A program made the position numbers and the translations under genes. From assembly GCA_018268715.1 (NCBI GenBank), contig JAFDVZ010000010.1:214794-278793 (forward strand): a stretch of DNA of 64,000 nucleotides, read 5' to 3'. The notes under the pieces were generated by a model, which made no database searches, was not told the DNA's origin, and saw only the letters and a list, made by a program, of their open reading frames with translations. Shown piece by piece: positions 52,106 through 61,123 of this stretch (within the stretch, counting starts at the first letter, position 1; each line of letters starts with the position of its first letter). Origin of the DNA: Acidobacteriota bacterium (GTDB lineage: Bacteria > Acidobacteriota > Terriglobia > Bryobacterales > Bryobacteraceae).

Positions 52106-53089
52106 TCACGCTGTCTTCACCGGAATGAACAACGCCGGGTTACGCTTGGCCATGTCCACCACATGCGCGTAGCGCGAGGTCATGCGCGGATCGGCGTGGC
52201 CGAGGAAGTCCTGCACGGCGCGCAGGTCGCCGGTGTGCAGGTAGCCCAAGGTCGCGGCGGTGTGGCGCAGGGCGTGGTTCGAAATACCCGGTCGCTTGAG
52301 GCCCGCCAGGCGCAGACACTGGGCCGTGCACAAGCGGACGTGAGGGCGGCCGAGACGATGCGGGTGGTAACCGATGGTGCTGAATAGCGGCGTGCCGTCG
52401 GCGTCGCGCGGCACCGGGCCACGCAACGCCAAGTACTCGCGCACGCGCGCGGCCACGTCCGGCCGCATGTAAGCGATGCGATCTTTGGTCTTGCCGCGCA
52501 CGAGCATCACCAGGTGCTCGCCTTTGTCGGTCAGGTCCTCGACGTTCGCGCGCTGGACTTCGATGGTGCGCAGCGCCTGGAGCGCCATCATGCCCACCAT
52601 GAGTTGGTTGCGCATGCGGCGCAGCTTGTCCCAACCGGTGACCGCATCGGGATCGGGGATCGCGGCGAGCAATGCGGCGAGTTGTTCCTCGGAGAGGTAT
52701 TTGAAATCCTCGGCGGCGTGACGCACGCGCGGGCCCTTCACGCCGGCGGCCGGGTTGTCTTGCCGGAGACCGGCGCTGCGCGCGGCTTCGTAGAAACGCC
52801 TCACCACCATCAGCTTCCAGCCAGTAGTGACCGGGTTGTAGTTGGCCTCAATGAGCGCCTGCCGGTAACGCTTGATGTGCGCGGTGGTGATCTTGGCGGG
52901 ATCGAAACCCTGTTCGGCGCACCAGGCCACCCAGTATTCGACCTCGTTGAGGTAGTGTTCGGTGGTGTCCGGCGACGCGTCGCCGCTGGCTACATCGACG
53001 CGCAGGAACTCGGCGAAGGCGGCCTCCATTTCGGCGGGCAACGGTGCGCGGCGGCAAGGGACGATCGAAGTCAGTTCAGAATTTCTCAT
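52106..53089 (-). CDS. Tyrosine recombinase 2 of a tandem array
   Basis: The 327-aa product has Arg174, the His272-Arg275 pair, His298 and Tyr307 in the same motifs as its neighbours, so the catalytic set is complete. The segment between GTPLFSTIG and LAGLKR is shorter than in the other copies. The start overlaps the stop of recombinase 3 by ATGA (53086-53089). Confidence 0.92.
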   Translation of the reverse strand: MRNSELTSIVPCRRAPLPAEMEAAFAEFLRVDVASGDASPDTTEHYLNEVEYWVAWCAEQGFDPAKITTAHIKRYRQALIEANYNPVTTGWKLMVVRRFYEAARSAGLRQDNPAAGVKGPRVRHAAEDFKYLSEEQLAALLAAIPDPDAVTGWDKLRRMRNQLMVGMMALQALRTIEVQRANVEDLTDKGEHLVMLVRGKTKDRIAYMRPDVAARVREYLALRGPVPRDADGTPLFSTIGYHPHRLGRPHVRLCTAQCLRLAGLKRPGISNHALRHTAATLGYLHTGDLRAVQDFLGHADPRMTSRYAHVVDMAKRNPALFIPVKTA

Positions 53090-54141
53090 GCGGTGGCTCC
53101 GAGTTTCGCTTGGATGAATCGAGCGGGATTCTTTTTGGCCATGTCGACGACGTGCGCGTAGCGCGAGGTCTGGCGCGGATCGACGTGGCCCAGGAACTCC
53201 TGCACGGCGCGCAGGTCGCCGGTGTGGAGGTAGCCCAGGGTGGCAGCGGTGTGGCGCAGGGCGTGGTTGGAAATGCCTGGGCGCTTCAAGCCGGCGAGAT
53301 TCAGATACTTGTCGGTCTGCTTGCGGATGTGGCGACGACTCAGCCGCTCGCCGCGGTGGGTGTGATCGAGGGCGGTGAACAATGGCGTTCCCGCCGCGTC
53401 GTGCGGGACCCCGCCGCGCAACGACAGGTACTCGCGGAGCCGCTTGGCCGTGTCGGGGCGAAGGTACGCGAGGCGGTCGCGCGTTTTGCCGCGGACGAGC
53501 AGCGCGAGATGCTCTCCTCTCTCGGTCAGATCGTCGACGTTAACGCGATGCACTTCGATGGTGCGCAATCCCTGGAGCGCCATCATGCTGATGATGAGCA
53601 GGCTGCGCAGACGGCGGACCTTCTCGGGACCGCTGGTCTCGTCCGGATTGGGGATCACCGCAAAGAATCGCGCGAGCTCCTCGTCGGACAGGTATTTGAA
53701 ATCCTCGGCCGCCTGGCGGATGCGCGGGGATCTCACACCAGCCGCCGGATTGTCGGGGCGCAGCCCGGCGTTGCGAGCGGCCTCATAGAACCGCCGGATG
53801 ATGGAGAGTTTCCAGCGGATGCTGATCGGAGCGTAGTTGTGCTCCAGGAGCGCCGCGCGGTACTGTTTAATGTGCTTCGCCGTGGCGGTGGCCGGATCGA
53901 GGCCCTGTTCGTCGCACCAGGCGGCCCACAGCGCGACTTCATTCCGGTAGTTGCGCAGGGTGTCCTTCGAGGCATCGCCGTTGGCTACGTCGACGCGCAG
54001 GAAATCGGCGAAGGCAGCGTCCATCTCGGTGCGTGTGCGCGGAGGCCGGTGAGCCACCAGCGGGGTCAGTTGTGGAATCGTGGTTGGGGGAACGTCGGTC
54101 ATGTCGACCTCCATGAACCCTTCTTCGGGGCGAAGTATCAA
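53086..54141 (-). CDS. Tyrosine recombinase 3 of a tandem array
   Basis: The 351-aa product has the same layout: core-binding domain, GLRTIEV, HALRHTAAT, FLGH and SRYAH. A Pro/Thr-rich extension of about 25 residues precedes the homologous part at the N-terminus. It overlaps recombinase 4 by ATGA (54138-54141). It looks most like recombinase 4 by eye. Confidence 0.92.
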   Translation of the reverse strand: MILRPEEGFMEVDMTDVPPTTIPQLTPLVAHRPPRTRTEMDAAFADFLRVDVANGDASKDTLRNYRNEVALWAAWCDEQGLDPATATAKHIKQYRAALLEHNYAPISIRWKLSIIRRFYEAARNAGLRPDNPAAGVRSPRIRQAAEDFKYLSDEELARFFAVIPNPDETSGPEKVRRLRSLLIISMMALQGLRTIEVHRVNVDDLTERGEHLALLVRGKTRDRLAYLRPDTAKRLREYLSLRGGVPHDAAGTPLFTALDHTHRGERLSRRHIRKQTDKYLNLAGLKRPGISNHALRHTAATLGYLHTGDLRAVQEFLGHVDPRQTSRYAHVVDMAKKNPARFIQAKLGATA

Positions 54142-55124
54142 GTGGCGGCTGAGCCGAGTTTCACGGGGATGAAGAGAGCGGGATTACGTTTGGCCATGTC
54201 CACGACGTGGGCGTAGCGCGAGGTCATGCGGGGATCGGCGTGGCCGAGGAACTCCTGGACGGCGCGCAGGTCGCCGGTGTGCAGGTAGCCCAGGGTGGCC
54301 GCCGTGTGGCGCAGCGCGTGATTCGAAATGCCAGGGCGTTTCAAGCCGGCCACCTCGAGGAACCTGTCCGTGTAGATGCGGATTGTGCGACGGCTGAGGC
54401 GGGCTTCGCCCGCGTGGTAGCCGATGGTCGCGAACAGCGGCGTGCCCAGCTTGTCGCTCGATCCGGCGCTGCGGAGCGCTACATACTCCCGCATCCGCTT
54501 GGTCGTGTCCGGGCGGAGGTACACCATTCGATCACGCGTTTTGCCGCGCACGAGCAGCGCAAGATGCTCGCCTTTCTCCATGAGATCTTCGATGTTGGCG
54601 CGGTGAACTTCGACCGTACGCAAGGCCTGCAGCGCCATCATGGAGACCATGAGGAGATTACGGAGGCGGCGGACCTTCTCGATGCCGATTGCATCATCTG
54701 GACTGGGAATCGCGGCGAACAGCTTTGCCAGTTCCTCATCGCACAGGTATTTGAAATCCTCCGTCGCTTGGCGTTGACGAGGGGCCTTCACGCCGGCGGC
54801 CGGATTGTCGGGGCGTAGTCCGGCGTTGCAGGCCGCATCGTAGAAGCGGCGCAGGATGGAGAGCTTCCACTTGACGGTGACGGGGGAGTAGTTGTTCTCG
54901 ATCAGAGCCTGCCGGTAGAGCTTGATGTCTGCGACGGTCACCTTTGCCGGATCCAAGCCCCGCTCGATGCACCAGGTTACCCACATCTCCACCTCGCTGC
55001 GGTAGCTGCGGATGGTGTCGTCGGAAGCATCGCCGCTCGCCACGTCAACACGCAAGAAGTCGGCGAAGGCGGCGTCGAGATCAGAGGGCGGCCGAAGAGG
55101 CCGGTATGGCACGAGAGGGTTCAT
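54138..55124 (-). CDS. Tyrosine recombinase 4 of a tandem array
   Basis: The 328-aa product shows ALRTVEVHRAN (first Arg), HALRHTAAT, FLGH and SRYAH, complete for strand exchange. Its ATG overlaps the stop of the small 111-aa gene (55121-55124). It is the first of the four recombinases in transcription order. Confidence 0.92.
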   Translation of the reverse strand: MNPLVPYRPLRPPSDLDAAFADFLRVDVASGDASDDTIRSYRSEVEMWVTWCIERGLDPAKVTVADIKLYRQALIENNYSPVTVKWKLSILRRFYDAACNAGLRPDNPAAGVKAPRQRQATEDFKYLCDEELAKLFAAIPSPDDAIGIEKVRRLRNLLMVSMMALQALRTVEVHRANIEDLMEKGEHLALLVRGKTRDRMVYLRPDTTKRMREYVALRSAGSSDKLGTPLFATIGYHAGEARLSRRTIRIYTDRFLEVAGLKRPGISNHALRHTAATLGYLHTGDLRAVQEFLGHADPRMTSRYAHVVDMAKRNPALFIPVKLGSAAT

Positions 55125-55456
55125 TCAGTGATGCCGTTGAGTAGCGGTTCGAGCCAGCGGCGATCGGCGCTGGCGCTGTAGGCGGACCAGGTTTCAAGCG
55201 CCGCTTTGATGCGGGCGATCTCGGCGTCGCTGAACTCGAACTCGCGTAGCGGAATGGAGAGCGCCGGATTCCAAACGGTGCGCTCCTGGCCGGCGACCAT
55301 CTCCCGCTTGAGTTCGACCGCCTTCTCTTCATCGGCATCCAGCGCAATGCGATCCTGAATGGCCCAGATCGCGCGAATAGACCCCACGTCTGCCCGCTGC
55401 GCTCCGAGAAGGGCGTGCAGGTTCAGACGCTGGGTGTGGTCCAGCGTCAGTTTCAT
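55121..55456 (-). CDS. Small protein of unknown function, upstream of the recombinases
   Basis: The 111-aa soluble protein has helical N-terminal residues (RLNLHALLGAQRADVGSIR), then an acidic helix and a C-terminal helix near SDAEIARIKAALETW. I do not recognise a family. It lies between the tail fibre gene (17 bp upstream) and recombinase 4 (4-bp overlap), so it could be a recombination cofactor or a tail-assembly protein. There is no evidence to choose between them. Confidence 0.75.
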   Translation of the reverse strand: MKLTLDHTQRLNLHALLGAQRADVGSIRAIWAIQDRIALDADEEKAVELKREMVAGQERTVWNPALSIPLREFEFSDAEIARIKAALETWSAYSASADRRWLEPLLNGITE

Positions 55457-55473
55457 TGACTTGTCCTCTTTGA

Positions 55474-57639
55474 TTACGGGTTGGAGTAGAGCAGGATGAA
55501 GCCGGCGGTGACGCCAGCGGGATTCTTGACCTTGATCACGCCGGACCAGCCGGAGGGATTGCTGGCGCCCATCAACTCGGCGAGGCGATAACCGGTGCCC
55601 GCGCCGCCTGCGACAATCAACTCACCGGCAGCGGTCACCTGCAACAGCGTGTGGTCCGCCAGGTTCGAACCTGGCCCGCGCACTATGAACGGCGAGTCCG
55701 TGGAGTTGATGGCCGACACCAGTACCGGGCCACACGCTATGCCCGCAGCTACCGGCGAGGCTTGGTAGCCCCACGTTCGCGCGTAGGCTTTCTTCGGATC
55801 GTCGCCCTGCTGGAGGCACGCGCCCCAAGCGTGGAACGAAAGCCCTGACGTCCAGCCATCAGAATAATGCCCAACGGCTACCCACAGAGACGTCGCGCCG
55901 CCGGTCAACGTGCCACTAACTTTGAACCGCTGCCAAGACGTAGTGAGCGTCACGGCGATAGGCCCGGCGAGCCAGGTGGTCCAGCCGTTGTCGAGGATGC
56001 CGATCGAAACGGTCATCGTGCCGGACGGAACTTTCAGCCAAATGTAGAACGTGTACTGACCGTTGGCGGCCAGTCCGGCGATATTCTGGCGGATGAGTCC
56101 GGCGCTGCCGTTTGCGGTGACGGTGTCCGCGGTCTGGTTGCCGTCCGGCGCGAGCACGGCATCCGCAGTCACCGTGCACGTGCCGCCGTTCTTGTCCCAT
56201 GTGGCGGCGCTGAAGTCTTCGGAGAACTTCAACATGTTCTCGAACGCGCCGCCCACGGTCTGGTACGCGCCGCACTCGACGGACTGCAGATGCGAGTCGG
56301 CATAGGCCCAGAGATTGTTCGCGGCGATGTAGCCGAAGTTCGCGCCAGCGGATGCATCGCGAAGAACTACCGTGCTCGCGGTTGCAGCGGCCGTCGCGTC
56401 GCTGATCTGAGCGGAGGTATGGGTGTGCGGCGGCAGATCGCCCGTCGCGAGCGCCGCCACGGTCACGGCAGCGCCCGCCGAGGCCTGCTTCAAAAAGCCG
56501 GGTCCGGTGGCCGAAAGATCGGCTGCCGTTCCGCCGCGAGGCAGCGCCAATGTGCCAGAGGCGACATCTGCGGCCGCGTGAGTGTGGGACAACGGCGCCT
56601 TGGCGGCGAGGTCCGTGACGAGGTTGATGATGTCCGATTCTGGATGGATGTGCGACGGCACTGAACCGAGCGCCACCGTTACGGTCACGCGATCGTTGCC
56701 GGCATCGTCGGCGAACGAGAGCGCCATGTTTGCGCCTTGGATCAGATTCAGCGCGCGGCGTGTGCCGACCGCCGTGCCGTTGTTCTGGATCGTGAACGGC
56801 AGCGAGCCCGACACGATGTCGCCCGCGACATGCGTGTGGGCGGGCAGATCGGAGGCCGTGAGCAAAACGCCTGCTGTGGCGCGGCCTTTCGCGTCCACGG
56901 TTAGCTTCGTGTAAGTGCCGGGCGTAACCGCCGTCGCCGCCAATCCCACAACGCCGTCATTCACCGACAGCCCGCCGACCGGATCAATCTGGACGATGCC
57001 CTTGCTGGTCGTGGTCGCATCGGGATACGAGAACGCGCCGAAGGTCTGGCCCGCCGCGAAATCGATGATCGCGTCCATGGCGATGTGATCGTTCGCGTTC
57101 AGGGCCATCCCGAGGTCGCCGGAGTTGTCTGCCTTACGCCACTTCACCGCGCCGTTGTTCGGCAGGCGGACCAGGCCCGTTCCCGCCTTGGCGCCGGAGC
57201 CAAATTCCGCGCCATCCTGGAACGTCTTCACGCCAGTGATCGTGACTGCGCCGTCCTTGAGGACGTAGTTGCGCGCGGCGGCGGTGCCGAGTTCGTTCTC
57301 GATCGCGAGCACGGCGGATTGCAGCGCGGTGATGAAGCCGGCGACTATGTTGGCGCGGACGGTCGCGCCACTCGCGTGGCCGGCGGCTTGCGTGCCGAAC
57401 GAGCCGCGCTGGCAGCCGGTGAACTGAGAGGCCGTCTTCGATGTGTACACGATGAGCTCGTCATCGATGGAGAGGATGCCGTAGGTGTCGGCGAAGCCCG
57501 CTGTGGACTGCACGCTGATCGTTGAGTCGCCGGCTCCGATCGCGACGGTCGCCGTGGTTTCGAGCGGCCTGGTCGAGAACGCATCGACTGGCGAGTAGAG
57601 CGTCGACGGCCCGTCCAGCAAACCCGGAAAGTTACTCAT
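55474..57639 (-). CDS. Phage tail fibre with HxH motifs and C-terminal carbohydrate-binding-like domain
   Basis: The 721-aa product starts MSNFPGLLDGPSTLY. It carries repeated histidine motifs HTH (268-270), HIH (330-332), HTH (352-354) and HTH (405-407), as in trimeric phage fibres that bind iron. A beta-rich domain follows at about 465-620, reminiscent of carbohydrate-binding modules, and then a C-terminal tail. It is probably the host-recognition protein. The start overlaps the previous gene by 8 bases. Confidence 0.8.
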   Translation of the reverse strand: MSNFPGLLDGPSTLYSPVDAFSTRPLETTATVAIGAGDSTISVQSTAGFADTYGILSIDDELIVYTSKTASQFTGCQRGSFGTQAAGHASGATVRANIVAGFITALQSAVLAIENELGTAAARNYVLKDGAVTITGVKTFQDGAEFGSGAKAGTGLVRLPNNGAVKWRKADNSGDLGMALNANDHIAMDAIIDFAAGQTFGAFSYPDATTTSKGIVQIDPVGGLSVNDGVVGLAATAVTPGTYTKLTVDAKGRATAGVLLTASDLPAHTHVAGDIVSGSLPFTIQNNGTAVGTRRALNLIQGANMALSFADDAGNDRVTVTVALGSVPSHIHPESDIINLVTDLAAKAPLSHTHAAADVASGTLALPRGGTAADLSATGPGFLKQASAGAAVTVAALATGDLPPHTHTSAQISDATAAATASTVVLRDASAGANFGYIAANNLWAYADSHLQSVECGAYQTVGGAFENMLKFSEDFSAATWDKNGGTCTVTADAVLAPDGNQTADTVTANGSAGLIRQNIAGLAANGQYTFYIWLKVPSGTMTVSIGILDNGWTTWLAGPIAVTLTTSWQRFKVSGTLTGGATSLWVAVGHYSDGWTSGLSFHAWGACLQQGDDPKKAYARTWGYQASPVAAGIACGPVLVSAINSTDSPFIVRGPGSNLADHTLLQVTAAGELIVAGGAGTGYRLAELMGASNPSGWSGVIKVKNPAGVTAGFILLYSNP

Positions 57640-60600
57640 CAGAGTTGAAGCCTCTCGTGTTCCCGCGGAACTGGTTTAATGCGCCGCTGGCCACAGGTTG
57701 GACCGGTTGCGCCACTACGCTCTCGATGGCGCGAGCCGCGTTGGGCTTGAAGTACTGCGCGTTGCTCACCTGTACCGAGCCGATCGGCAGCGGCACGGGT
57801 CGCGAGTTGAGGCAGAACTGATCGAACGCCCAGAAGCAGAACGAGTACAGCTTCAGCGGCAACCACATGCCGTAGGCCTGCGCCATCGGTGGATCCGGAG
57901 GACCATAGATGCCCGCCAAGAACATGCACTCCTCAGCGGGTCGGCCCAGGACGTTCTTCGCAAACGCAATCACCTGCCGGACAAGCCTGCTGTTCTTCTG
58001 CCACACGTCATAATCGAATCCCTCCGAGCGGAAGTACTTGATCCCGTAAGAGGAGTTCTTCCACTGGTTGGGCAGGTTCGCGTGCATGTTCAGAGCACGA
58101 TAGCCGGAACTCGGCTTCGGCTGGCCCTGATTGGCGTCGAGCGGCCAGAGGCACTCGAACACCGCCGTGGGATGATACTGCCGCACGTAACTGATCACGT
58201 CCTGGCAGTAAGCCCAGATCCGATCGCGCAGGAAATCGGCGGTCACGATGTCGTCATCGGGCGAGTCGGTATTCGCCAGAAACCGATGCATGGCGCGGAG
58301 ATGCGCCGCCTCGAAATCGGCCTTCGTTTCGGAGTCGTAGTACGGCATGCCGGATTCGTTCGGGAAATACCACCACTGTGTCTCGCCGAACTGCAGGATC
58401 ACCGGCAGGCCCGCCGCAGCGATCTCGTCGGCACATTCCTTGTACATCTGCCTCAAGTACGCGCGCACTCTTGCGCCAAAATGCATCTGGGTTGACGGCA
58501 CCGGCAGATCGACCGGCGCGCCGTCCCAGTAGCACGCGGCCATCTCCGCTGGTGGCCGGTAGCATTCCATCGAGAACGCGAACGACGCCTTGATGCCCGC
58601 CGCCTGGAACTGGCCGGCGAGATCGCGAATCCATCGCCGCGCACCCTCAGTCATGACCGGCGACACGGCGTCGATCATCTCCCAATCGCCATCTGTACCA
58701 GGCGTCGCCATGTGGTCGGTGAGCGCCAGCGTAACTGAATTCGGCGCGCTCGCTGCGAGGTCAGTGAATGTCCAGGACGGGGCTTTCGACTGGATACGCA
58801 GAGTGCCGCTCGTGCCGAAGTTGTCGTCGGCCCACACGCCCGAGAACATTCCGTTGATGGTGGCACGCATGTGGCTCACGATCTGCTGGAGGCTCTCGCT
58901 GTAGCCGATGGCGTGATTGATCGTGGTGCCGCCGATCGAAAAGGAGACCACATCCCCGGGCGCCGGGTCGCCCGAGAACTCGATCGTGGCGTACGGGTAT
59001 GTGGCGCCGATACGCCTGCGCTTGTTGTTCCAGAAGACGCCCATGTACACGTCGGCATGGCCCTTGAAGCCGAGCTTCTGGAGCTGCCAAAGATGCCAGG
59101 CGGGTGGCTTCTTGTATCCATGATCCGTATCGAAATCGATGGCCAGCGATACGTCTGAATACTCCCGCGGCGCGTCCGGGACATCCTGCGGCATGAGTGG
59201 CCAGAGGTAATCGAAGTAGAAATAGTAGCTAGCGCTGGCGTCGTTCTTTTCGAAAAGCGCGGTGATCTCGACGACGTGAGTTCCGGCTGGCACGTTGCTG
59301 CGCACCTGCACGTTCGCGGTCGTGCCACCGTACTCGTTCAGATACAAGTCGTGAATGGTCGCCACATCACCGTCGAGCGTGACCGCCACCTTGCCGCAGT
59401 CGACGCTCAGGAACGTGCCGAGGTACAGGGCGTGCTGCTCTGTCTGCGAATATCGGAGCGACACTTTGCGAACATCGCCCGCTTTATTGGGCGCCGTACG
59501 CCTGGCGTGGCCAGAGCTCCACCACTGCGACGGCCAAGCCGGGTCGGCGCCGTACCTGTAAGACTCCCAATAGCCCGTATACTTGCATCGCGCATCGGCC
59601 TCCTCAATGCGGGGCGAGCCGCCGCCCACCTTCAGGCTGGCGTCGCCGGTCACCCGAATGTTCGAGATCGTGCATCCCCACTCGACGTTTCCGGGGAATC
59701 CGGAAATCGGCGAGAGCTTCTTCACCCGGGCGCCCGCAGGCCAGGCGGCCGCGGTCGAGTTCTCAAATCCCCGCTCCACCCGGATCTCGGTACGCGAATC
59801 TACAGCGAGCAGGTGCACGACTTCTTCGCTCGTCGGCGTGCCGATCAGATACCTGCCGCCCGTGAGCCTACTCGTGTCGTCCACGGCCCAGGCCGTCTCG
59901 TCCGCCTCGACTCCGGCGGTGAGGAAGCACCCGTCTTCAAGATCCTGCTCCGCGTTTTCGAAGCGGGGTGCGAAGACCATGTACATCTTTCGGCAATCGT
60001 TCATGGGCACGACGGCGATGTTCTTGTCGCGGAGTTCCGCGGTGAAGTCGAGCGTGACGTGATACTTCTTGTCGCAATCGCCGCCGGTGAAGCGGGCGTT
60101 GTTCGCATTCCAAGTGAAGCCCTGCGCATCCTCGGCGTCGCTGTACCCGTCCGGGAACGGTGCTGTCAGCTTCTGATGGCCGGCGGTCGCCAGGAGCACG
60201 TCGATGTTGCCGAGTTTGCCGTAGTTCGCGGCGGGCGGCTCTTGCGTCCGGAACACAATCTGAATTTCGTCCGCATCCGCGCCTGCGGCCGCTTGGATGA
60301 CGGCAGTCTGGTCGGGGCCGAAGCGCCCCGCCACCGTGTCGCCGGGCGTGTTGATCTGATCGACGAACTTCAGGCACAGGTGGCGCCAGGTGGGCACGCG
60401 CGTGACGTAAGACCCGGACGGGTGGCTGATCGTGGCGTTGATCCAGATCCGGTTCAGAACGGGATCGGAATCCAGTACCCAACACCGCTCTTCATTTGTG
60501 CCCAGGCGTTCCAGCCCAATCCAATCGCCCATCTGGATTCCCGAAGCGTCGGCAACGGTCACCCACTGTGATTCGCTGCTTGACTGGACGTCCTGGGCGA

Positions 60601-61123
60601 GCTGCGTTTCGAAGGCCACGTCCGTAGTCGCGACGGTGTAGCGGGTGTCGCGGAAGTGGAGATGGAGCGTGTCGATCCCCCAGGTTGGCGCTGTTCCCGA
60701 GATCCGGACAGACGCGCTGCCGGGCGTCTCGCTGCCGGAGATCACACTCGCATGATCGAGTAACCGCACCTCGTGGATATCGCCCGTGCCGGTAACGAAC
60801 GTCATCGCGTCCCAGGACACGGACGGATATTTCGCGGCATCGAGGCGCATCGCGCCATCGAGCGTGTGATCGTACTCGATGTCGAACTCCAGCTTCAGGC
60901 CACTGAGGTCAGTGCGCGGCAGGTGCCTCAGACGCAGGTGATTGTAGTAGTCGTACGCATTCCACCAGCCCAGGACAGCGAAGTCATCGGCGGCCTGGAA
61001 GATGCCCGAAATCGAGATGCCGGTCTCGGTCGCATCGTGGATTGTGGTGGTCGCGCCGCGGCCGGTGAAGCCCTGCGTCTGGAAGTTCCGGCGCGGATCG
61101 AAGATGTGCAGCGGCTCGCCCAT
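57632..61123 (-). CDS. Large phage tail protein with TIM-barrel-like segment
   Basis: The 1163-aa product starts at ATG 61123, sharing a base with the stop of the gene upstream (TAATG). Early residues (MGEPLHIFDPRRN) resemble tail proteins. The region at about 830-1080 has SFAFSMECYRPP, LPVILQFGETQWWYFP and FECLWPLDANQG, which look like a glycoside-hydrolase or TIM-barrel segment. Non-contractile tail-sheath-type proteins with such barrels are known. Whether the barrel is enzymatic is not decided by sequence. Confidence 0.7.
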   Translation of the reverse strand: MGEPLHIFDPRRNFQTQGFTGRGATTTIHDATETGISISGIFQAADDFAVLGWWNAYDYYNHLRLRHLPRTDLSGLKLEFDIEYDHTLDGAMRLDAAKYPSVSWDAMTFVTGTGDIHEVRLLDHASVISGSETPGSASVRISGTAPTWGIDTLHLHFRDTRYTVATTDVAFETQLAQDVQSSSESQWVTVADASGIQMGDWIGLERLGTNEERCWVLDSDPVLNRIWINATISHPSGSYVTRVPTWRHLCLKFVDQINTPGDTVAGRFGPDQTAVIQAAAGADADEIQIVFRTQEPPAANYGKLGNIDVLLATAGHQKLTAPFPDGYSDAEDAQGFTWNANNARFTGGDCDKKYHVTLDFTAELRDKNIAVVPMNDCRKMYMVFAPRFENAEQDLEDGCFLTAGVEADETAWAVDDTSRLTGGRYLIGTPTSEEVVHLLAVDSRTEIRVERGFENSTAAAWPAGARVKKLSPISGFPGNVEWGCTISNIRVTGDASLKVGGGSPRIEEADARCKYTGYWESYRYGADPAWPSQWWSSGHARRTAPNKAGDVRKVSLRYSQTEQHALYLGTFLSVDCGKVAVTLDGDVATIHDLYLNEYGGTTANVQVRSNVPAGTHVVEITALFEKNDASASYYFYFDYLWPLMPQDVPDAPREYSDVSLAIDFDTDHGYKKPPAWHLWQLQKLGFKGHADVYMGVFWNNKRRRIGATYPYATIEFSGDPAPGDVVSFSIGGTTINHAIGYSESLQQIVSHMRATINGMFSGVWADDNFGTSGTLRIQSKAPSWTFTDLAASAPNSVTLALTDHMATPGTDGDWEMIDAVSPVMTEGARRWIRDLAGQFQAAGIKASFAFSMECYRPPAEMAACYWDGAPVDLPVPSTQMHFGARVRAYLRQMYKECADEIAAAGLPVILQFGETQWWYFPNESGMPYYDSETKADFEAAHLRAMHRFLANTDSPDDDIVTADFLRDRIWAYCQDVISYVRQYHPTAVFECLWPLDANQGQPKPSSGYRALNMHANLPNQWKNSSYGIKYFRSEGFDYDVWQKNSRLVRQVIAFAKNVLGRPAEECMFLAGIYGPPDPPMAQAYGMWLPLKLYSFCFWAFDQFCLNSRPVPLPIGSVQVSNAQYFKPNAARAIESVVAQPVQPVASGALNQFRGNTRGFNSDE

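Noticed and set aside
53044..54216. 390-aa plus-strand open frame across the recombinases
   Set aside because: Antisense to a recombinase with a complete active site. The repeated shadow frames are simply the reverse strand of repeated genes.
51106..55124. RIT (recombinase in trio) element
   Set aside because: There are four rather than three genes, and they resemble each other more than the dissimilar RitA/B/C set. Phylogeny was not run, so a relation to RIT is not excluded.
59276..60571. 431-aa plus-strand open frame
   Set aside because: Antisense to the large tail protein gene and without any family motif.
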